Of a stretch of 64,000 bases of DNA, positions 59,482 to 64,000 are shown piece by piece (positions within the stretch are counted from its first letter, which is position 1; each line of letters opens with the position of its first letter). The stretch comes from Arthrobacter ramosus (GTDB lineage: Bacteria > Actinomycetota > Actinomycetes > Actinomycetales > Micrococcaceae). A model generated the notes under the pieces. The model was not told the origin of the DNA. It was given only the letters and a program-made list of their open reading frames with translations, and made no database searches. A program made the translations under genes and the position numbers. The DNA lies in contig NZ_BAAAWN010000001.1 of the NCBI RefSeq assembly GCF_039535095.1, forward strand, positions 2,976,001-3,040,000. Reading direction: 5' to 3'.

Positions 59482-62400
59482 TCACTGGCCGTAGAAGTCC
59501 TTCTCAAACACGGCCCGGGTCCGTCGGCTCAGACGCAGATAATCTTCCTCGAACACCGCGGCTTGCCCAGGAGCGTAGCCACACCACCTGGCAACGGCCT
59601 CGAGATCCCTGCGGGAGGCAGGGAGGAGATCGGAGGCACGCCCGGTGCAGATCACATTCGCCGAGCGGATACGGCTCGCGAGCCGCCAGGCTTCGCGTAG
59701 CAACACGATGTCACTCTTGTCGATCAAGCCCAACGACTCAATCGCGTCGAGGGCCTGCGGGGTGGAAGTCGTCCGGAGTTGCGGATGCTTCCCTGCGTGT
59801 TGGAGCTGCAGCAGCTGGACAAGCCATTCGACGTCGCTGAGTCCGCCCCTGCCGAGCTTTACATGCCTGGCCGGATCGGCGTTTCTCGGGAGCCGTTCCG
59901 ACTCAACCCGTGCCTTGACGCGTCGGATCTCGCGCACATCTGTCTCTGCGAGCGATTCCGGGTAGCGGATCGGGTTGATGAGCCGGAGGAACTCCGCGGC
60001 CAAATCGTCGTTGCCGGCCATTGGCTGGGCCCGCAACAGCGCCTGGGCTTCCCAGATGAGGGACCACCGCCGGTAATACTCCGCGTATGACTCGAGGGAA
60101 CGGACCATGGCCCCGCTCTTCCCCTCGGGGCGAAGATCGGCGTCGACTCTGAGGACCCGCTCCGCCAGGATGGCCGGTTTGAGGGGTTGGGTCAGCAAAG
60201 TGGAAATGTGCCCCACGATGGCAAGGGCTTGTTGCTGGGCTTCGGATTCACTCGCGTCGGGAAGAGCGCGATGGACGTACATGACGTCGGCGTCCGAGCC
60301 GTAGCCGATCTCGCGTCCGCCTTGCCTGCCCATGGCAACCACCAACACCTGCGTCTTGAGGAGCCCATCGGAAACCACGACGGCCTCGGCGACGTGCAAG
60401 GCGCCCAGAACCGCAGCCCGGTCGGCATCGGCCAATGCCGCGCCCACTGCGTCTTGTTCCAGGAGGCCGGAACTGTCCGCGATGGCGATCCGGAGGATTT
60501 CCCGGCGCCTGATGAGCCGGATGAGCCGCATCGCGTTCGCAGGATCGGCGTGGCGCGACATCTTGGACTGGATTTCCTGCCACTGCGCTTCGAAGCTCAG
60601 CGGCATGAGTTCTTTGTCGGCACCAAGCCACGCAACGGATTCCGGGGAAACCTCCAGAAGATCGGCGATCAACCGCGAGTTGGAGAGCACGTGGCAAAGC
60701 CGCTCGGCCGCCGCTTGGGAGTCCCGGAGCATCCCGAGATACCAATGGGTGGTTCCGAGGGCTTCGCTGACGCGACGGAAGGCGAGCAGTCCGGCGTCGG
60801 GGTCGACACCTTCGGCGAGCCAGCCGAGAAGGATGGGGAGCAGTTGCCGCTGCAAGGCGGCGCGGCGGCTGACACCCGCCGTGAGGGCCTCGATATGGCG
60901 CATGGCCCCTTGCGGGTCGCGGTAGCCGAGCGCTGCAAGGCGGCCTTGGGCGGCCTCCGGAGTGAGCCGGGCGTCTTCGGTGCTCAGCTTCGCGGCAGTG
61001 TTGAGCAGCGGCCGGTAGAAGATCCGATCGTGCAGTTCTCGAACGGACCGTTTGGTCTTCTGCCAGGTTTCGATCAGGGCGTCCGGATGCGGCCTCCCCG
61101 TGGAAAAAGGTCCCAGGACTGCCTTCGCGAGGAAACGCAAGGACTCCTGGCTCGTGGGCATGAGGTGGGTACGGCGCATCTGGAACAACTGGATGCGGTG
61201 CTCAAGAACCCGCAGATAGCGGTAGGCGGCGTCGAAGGCAGCGGCGTCCACCCGGCCGATGTAGCCGCCCGCGGACAGCGCGGATATCGCCGACGTCGTA
61301 TCCCGGCAACGGAGCGTTTCATCGGACTTTCCGTGGACGAGTTGCAGGAGCTGCACCGTGAACTCGACATCGCGCAAGCCGCCGGGACCGAGTTTGATCT
61401 GGCGCTGTTCTTCCGCCGGAGCGATGTTGTTCGTCACCCTCCGGCGCATCGCCTGCACCGATTCCACGAATCCTTCCCGGCCGGCCGAAGCCCACACGAG
61501 CGGTTGGACGGCCTGCTCGTAACGCGAGCCCAGATCCCTGTCCCCTGCGATCGTCCGGGCCTTGAGGAGCGCCTGGAACTCCCAGCTTTCAGCCCACTTC
61601 GCGTAGTAGCTCAAGTGCGAGGGCAACGTCCTGACGAGGGGTCCCGATTTCCCCTCGGGCCGAAGATTCGCGTCGACCTCCCACAGCCCGGGTTCGGATC
61701 CCGTGGACGAAATGGCACGGGAGATCCCGGCGGCCAGGGCCGTGCCGATGGTTGCGGCCTCGGCGTCCTCCAGGTTCGGCGCCTCGATCACGTAGATGAC
61801 GTCGACGTCGGAAATGTAGTTGAGCTCGCGGGCACCGCATTTGCCCATGCCGATGACGGCCAGCCCGACGCCGGCAATATCGGCGGGATCGAAAGTCGCC
61901 GCGGCTTCTGCCCTGGCAACCGCGAGGGCCGCTTCTATCGCCGCACCGGCGAGGTCGGCCAGTTCGGCGCCGACGGCGGGCATGAAGTCTTGGGGACTCG
62001 CGGCGCAGAGGTCCTTGATGGCCAGTTCGGTGAGCCCGCGCCGGTAAGCAGTCCGCAGAGCGGTGTAGGCGCGGGCTCCCGTCATCGCGGCAACGGGCCG
62101 GGGAGAATTGGGGTCTGCTTTGACCGATCGGAGCAGCTTCCTCCGCAGCTCACCGGCGTCGGCGGACAAGGGTTCCGGGCTGACGCGGACATCGAAGACG
62201 TCCAGATGTTCCGGATGCCTGATCAGGAACTCCCCCAAGGCCTCGGATGCCCCCAGCAATCGGTAAAGCGGCTCGCTGCGATCCGGGTGCTCCCCCGCGA
62301 GCTGCCTGAGTGAGGGATGCTTCTCAATCAAACGGACGAGCGACTGGAGCGCGGTGTCCGGGTTGGCGCTCAGGTGCAGGCCGGCAAAGATCGTGTCCTG

Positions 62401-62499
62401 GTCGATGCCCTCGAGTTCACGCGCGGCAAGGAACCGTTCACCCTTTTCAAGATCGCTGAAACCGGCTGAGATGAGCCGGCGGGCCAGGCTCACACTCAC
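59482..62499 (-). CDS. glnE: Bifunctional glutamine synthetase adenylyltransferase/adenylyl-removing enzyme
   Basis: Adds or removes AMP on the GlnA tyrosine according to nitrogen status. 1005 residues with two nucleotidyltransferase domains. The N-terminal one (de-adenylylase) has VIGMGKCGARELNYISDVDVIYV, about 215-240. The C-terminal one (adenylylase) has VVAMGRQGGREIGYGSDADVMYV, about 720-745. Each is followed by a helical domain (PNLRPEGKSGPLVR and DADLRPEGKSGAMVR blocks). The start GTG lies 3 bp after the glnA2 stop, so glnA2-glnE is an operon. The gene order glnA, glnE, glnA2 is conserved in actinobacteria. Confidence 0.97.
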   Translation of the reverse strand: MSVSLARRLISAGFSDLEKGERFLAARELEGIDQDTIFAGLHLSANPDTALQSLVRLIEKHPSLRQLAGEHPDRSEPLYRLLGASEALGEFLIRHPEHLDVFDVRVSPEPLSADAGELRRKLLRSVKADPNSPRPVAAMTGARAYTALRTAYRRGLTELAIKDLCAASPQDFMPAVGAELADLAGAAIEAALAVARAEAAATFDPADIAGVGLAVIGMGKCGARELNYISDVDVIYVIEAPNLEDAEAATIGTALAAGISRAISSTGSEPGLWEVDANLRPEGKSGPLVRTLPSHLSYYAKWAESWEFQALLKARTIAGDRDLGSRYEQAVQPLVWASAGREGFVESVQAMRRRVTNNIAPAEEQRQIKLGPGGLRDVEFTVQLLQLVHGKSDETLRCRDTTSAISALSAGGYIGRVDAAAFDAAYRYLRVLEHRIQLFQMRRTHLMPTSQESLRFLAKAVLGPFSTGRPHPDALIETWQKTKRSVRELHDRIFYRPLLNTAAKLSTEDARLTPEAAQGRLAALGYRDPQGAMRHIEALTAGVSRRAALQRQLLPILLGWLAEGVDPDAGLLAFRRVSEALGTTHWYLGMLRDSQAAAERLCHVLSNSRLIADLLEVSPESVAWLGADKELMPLSFEAQWQEIQSKMSRHADPANAMRLIRLIRRREILRIAIADSSGLLEQDAVGAALADADRAAVLGALHVAEAVVVSDGLLKTQVLVVAMGRQGGREIGYGSDADVMYVHRALPDASESEAQQQALAIVGHISTLLTQPLKPAILAERVLRVDADLRPEGKSGAMVRSLESYAEYYRRWSLIWEAQALLRAQPMAGNDDLAAEFLRLINPIRYPESLAETDVREIRRVKARVESERLPRNADPARHVKLGRGGLSDVEWLVQLLQLQHAGKHPQLRTTSTPQALDAIESLGLIDKSDIVLLREAWRLASRIRSANVICTGRASDLLPASRRDLEAVARWCGYAPGQAAVFEEDYLRLSRRTRAVFEKDFYGQ

Positions 62500-62502
62500 A
62501 GC

Positions 62503-63843
62503 CTAGAGAATGCCGAGATTGCGCTTGAGCTCGTAGGGTGTGACCTGGAGCCGGTAATCCTGCCATTCCGCACGCTTGTTGCGCAGGAAGTGGTCAAAGA
62601 CCTGTTCGCCGAGGATGTCCGCTACGAGTTCCGAATCTTCCATGGCGCGGATGGCATCGTGGAGGCTGGCCGGCAGCGGAGTGTGACCCATCGCCTTGCG
62701 CTCGGCCGTGGTCAGCGACCAAACGTCGTCTTCCGCCGCGGCCGGAAGGTCGTAGCCTTCCTCGATGCCCTTGAGCCCGGCACCCAGCAACACGGCGTAG
62801 GCGAGGTACGGGTTCGTGGCGGAGTCAATCCCGCGGTATTCGATCCGCGCGGACTGGCCCTTGCCCGGCTTGTAGAGCGGCACCCGAACCAGGGCGGAAC
62901 GGTTGTTGTGGCCCCAACTCAGGTAGCTCGGCGCCTCGCCGCCGCCCCAGAGACGCTTGTACGAATTGACGAACTGGTTGGTGACGGCGGTGAATTCCGG
63001 CGCGTGGTGCAGGATGCCTGCAATGAACTGGCGTGCGGTCTTGGACAACTGGAATTCCGCGCCGGCCTCGTAGAAGGCATTGGTGTCACCCTCGAACAGC
63101 GAGAAATGCGTGTGCATGCCCGAACCCGGGTGGTCGGTGAACGGCTTGGGCATGAACGTGGCGTAGGTACCCTGCTGCAGGGCCACTTCCTTGATGACCG
63201 TGCGGAAGGTCATGATGTTGTCCGCCGTCTGGAGGGCATCCGCGTAGCGGAGATCGATCTCGTTCTGGCCGGGTCCGCCTTCGTGGTGGCTGAACTCCAC
63301 GGAGATACCCACGGATTCAAGCATGGTGACGGCCGTGCGGCGGAAGTCCTGTGCCACGCCGCCGGGCACGTGGTCGAAGTAGCCGCCCTCGTCAACGGGA
63401 ACAGGAACGCCGTTGGCGTCGAGGTCCTGGGACTTGAGGAGGTAGAACTCGATCTCAGGATGCGTGTAGCACGTGAAGCCCATGTCCGCGGCCTTGGCGA
63501 GGGTGCGCTTGAGCACGTTCCGGGGGTCGGCAGCCGACGGCTCGCCGTCGGGGGTCAGGATGTCGCAGAACATCCGGGAGGTCTGCTCGGTTTCCCCACG
63601 CCACGGAAGGATCTGGAACGTGGAGGGGTCCGGCTGGGCCAGCATGTCGGATTCGAACACCCTCGCGAGGCCCTCGATCGCCGAGCCGTCGAAACCCAGG
63701 CCCTCCTCGAAGGCGCCTTCCACTTCCGCCGGCGCAAGTGCCACCGACTTCAGGGAACCGACGACGTCGGTAAACCACAAGCGTACGAAGCGCACATCAC
63801 GCTCTTCGATAGTCCGCAGAACGAACTCTTGCTGGCGGTCCAT
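62503..63843 (-). CDS. glnA2: Second type I glutamine synthetase, lacking the adenylylation tyrosine
   Basis: 446-residue GSI-alpha-like enzyme. Signatures: FTCYTHPEIEFYLLK (metal Glu), EFSHHEGGPGQNEIDLRYADAL, FMPKPFTDHPGSGMHTHFSLFEG and RGIDSATNPYLAYAVLLGAG. Where GlnA has DLYELPAEE this protein has DVWSLTTAE, so the modified tyrosine is tryptophan and GlnE should not regulate it. In other actinobacteria GlnA2 homologues are dispensable and of lower or altered activity. It is the first gene of the glnA2-glnE operon; TGAGG lies just before the ATG. Confidence 0.95.
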   Translation of the reverse strand: MDRQQEFVLRTIEERDVRFVRLWFTDVVGSLKSVALAPAEVEGAFEEGLGFDGSAIEGLARVFESDMLAQPDPSTFQILPWRGETEQTSRMFCDILTPDGEPSAADPRNVLKRTLAKAADMGFTCYTHPEIEFYLLKSQDLDANGVPVPVDEGGYFDHVPGGVAQDFRRTAVTMLESVGISVEFSHHEGGPGQNEIDLRYADALQTADNIMTFRTVIKEVALQQGTYATFMPKPFTDHPGSGMHTHFSLFEGDTNAFYEAGAEFQLSKTARQFIAGILHHAPEFTAVTNQFVNSYKRLWGGGEAPSYLSWGHNNRSALVRVPLYKPGKGQSARIEYRGIDSATNPYLAYAVLLGAGLKGIEEGYDLPAAAEDDVWSLTTAERKAMGHTPLPASLHDAIRAMEDSELVADILGEQVFDHFLRNKRAEWQDYRLQVTPYELKRNLGIL

Positions 63844-64000
63844 GGGGCCTCATTTCCGGGTCAACGTCCATGCCGCGGGTTCGAAGTTCGAAGCCGACGA
63901 CAACTCAGCATTCACTCTACTAAGCATTGGCCCGGAATGGCTGCACCCCCGGTTCGCGTAACACAGCGTTTACAAATGTGAGGCTCCTCATGCGCCGGTG
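63844..64000. other. Upstream region of glnA2 to window edge
   Basis: Promoter region of the leftward glnA2-glnE operon. It contains a direct repeat of TTCGAAG (63880-63893), each copy with the palindrome TTCGAA. I see no clean GlnR-type box here, unlike at glnA. The last bases may belong to a further gene outside the window. Confidence 0.4.

Noticed and set aside
60187..62313. 708-residue rightward open frame
   Set aside because: Antisense to glnE; its His/Arg/Gly-rich translation has no recognisable domain and glnE fills the whole stretch.
63880..63893. LexA/SOS box reading of the TTCGAAG repeats upstream of glnA2
   Set aside because: The actinobacterial SOS box needs CGAAC-N4-GTTCG; the spacing here does not fit.
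1..64000. tRNA, rRNA, CRISPR, insertion sequence, attachment site or replication origin
   Set aside because: Reading both strands showed no cloverleaf-like cluster, repeat-spacer array, transposase motif, DnaA-box cluster or terminal inverted repeats.

Overview
The window is about 64 kb of high-G+C chromosome with dense core genes on both strands. I infer a soil actinobacterium of the Micrococcaceae, most likely Arthrobacter, Pseudarthrobacter or Paenarthrobacter. The reasons are the actinobacterial DUF families (DUF3093, DUF3159, DUF3710, DUF4191, DUF4192, DUF4193, DUF5998, DUF7455), SepH, a fused CydDC, a tricorn-type protease and the paired GlnA/GlnE/GlnA2 genes. I see no tRNA, rRNA, CRISPR array, transposase or prophage.

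Layout. 1-6.3 kb: the 5' part of aconitase, an RNA uracil methyltransferase, a KimA-like potassium transporter and, divergent from it, two RCK/TrkA regulators. 6.3-11.4 kb: a conserved actinobacterial block (DUF3159, OB-fold protein, DUF3710, dUTPase, DUF3093, DUF4193, SepH). From memory, the order from the methyltransferase to DUF4193 matches M. tuberculosis Rv2689c-Rv2699c. 11.4-19.4 kb: thymidine kinase, a phosphodiesterase-like protein, DUF5998, a GNAT/acyl-CoA-synthetase fusion and topoisomerase IV subunit A. 19.4-21.6 kb: VOC, DinB and nitronate monooxygenase genes. 21.6-29.4 kb: cytochrome bd operon cydA-cydB-cydDC, divergent from a BlaI-type repressor and an M56 membrane protease. 29.4-36.5 kb: topoisomerase IV subunit B, DUF7455, PaiB, EamA transporter, MocR regulator and the main sigma factor. 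36.8-40.5 kb: DUF4192, an MFS transporter and a PAC2 protein. 40.8-63.8 kb: pepA, lpd, sucB, a TIGR01777 epimerase, lipB, lipA, DUF4191, RDD, glnA, glnE and glnA2. This backbone matches M. tuberculosis Rv2213-Rv2222c, with a tricorn protease, an OsmC protein, a kinase-like protein and a few small genes inserted.

How genes work together. LipB and LipA make the lipoyl cofactor that SucB carries and Lpd reoxidises. GlnE modifies GlnA, and a tandem GlnR-type box lies upstream of glnA. ParC and ParE form topoisomerase IV. CydDC is needed to assemble CydAB. The most interesting regulatory reading is that the BlaI/M56 pair probably controls cytochrome bd: three 17-bp TTCTAC-N5-GTAGAA palindromes lie in the divergent cydA-blaI region. 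A second compact switch is the 37-bp divergent EamA/MocR interval, where two apparently leaderless promoters share a 14-bp palindrome. About a dozen genes in the window have a TANNNT-like -10 hexamer 6-8 nt before the start codon and no usable Shine-Dalgarno, which suggests widespread leaderless transcription.
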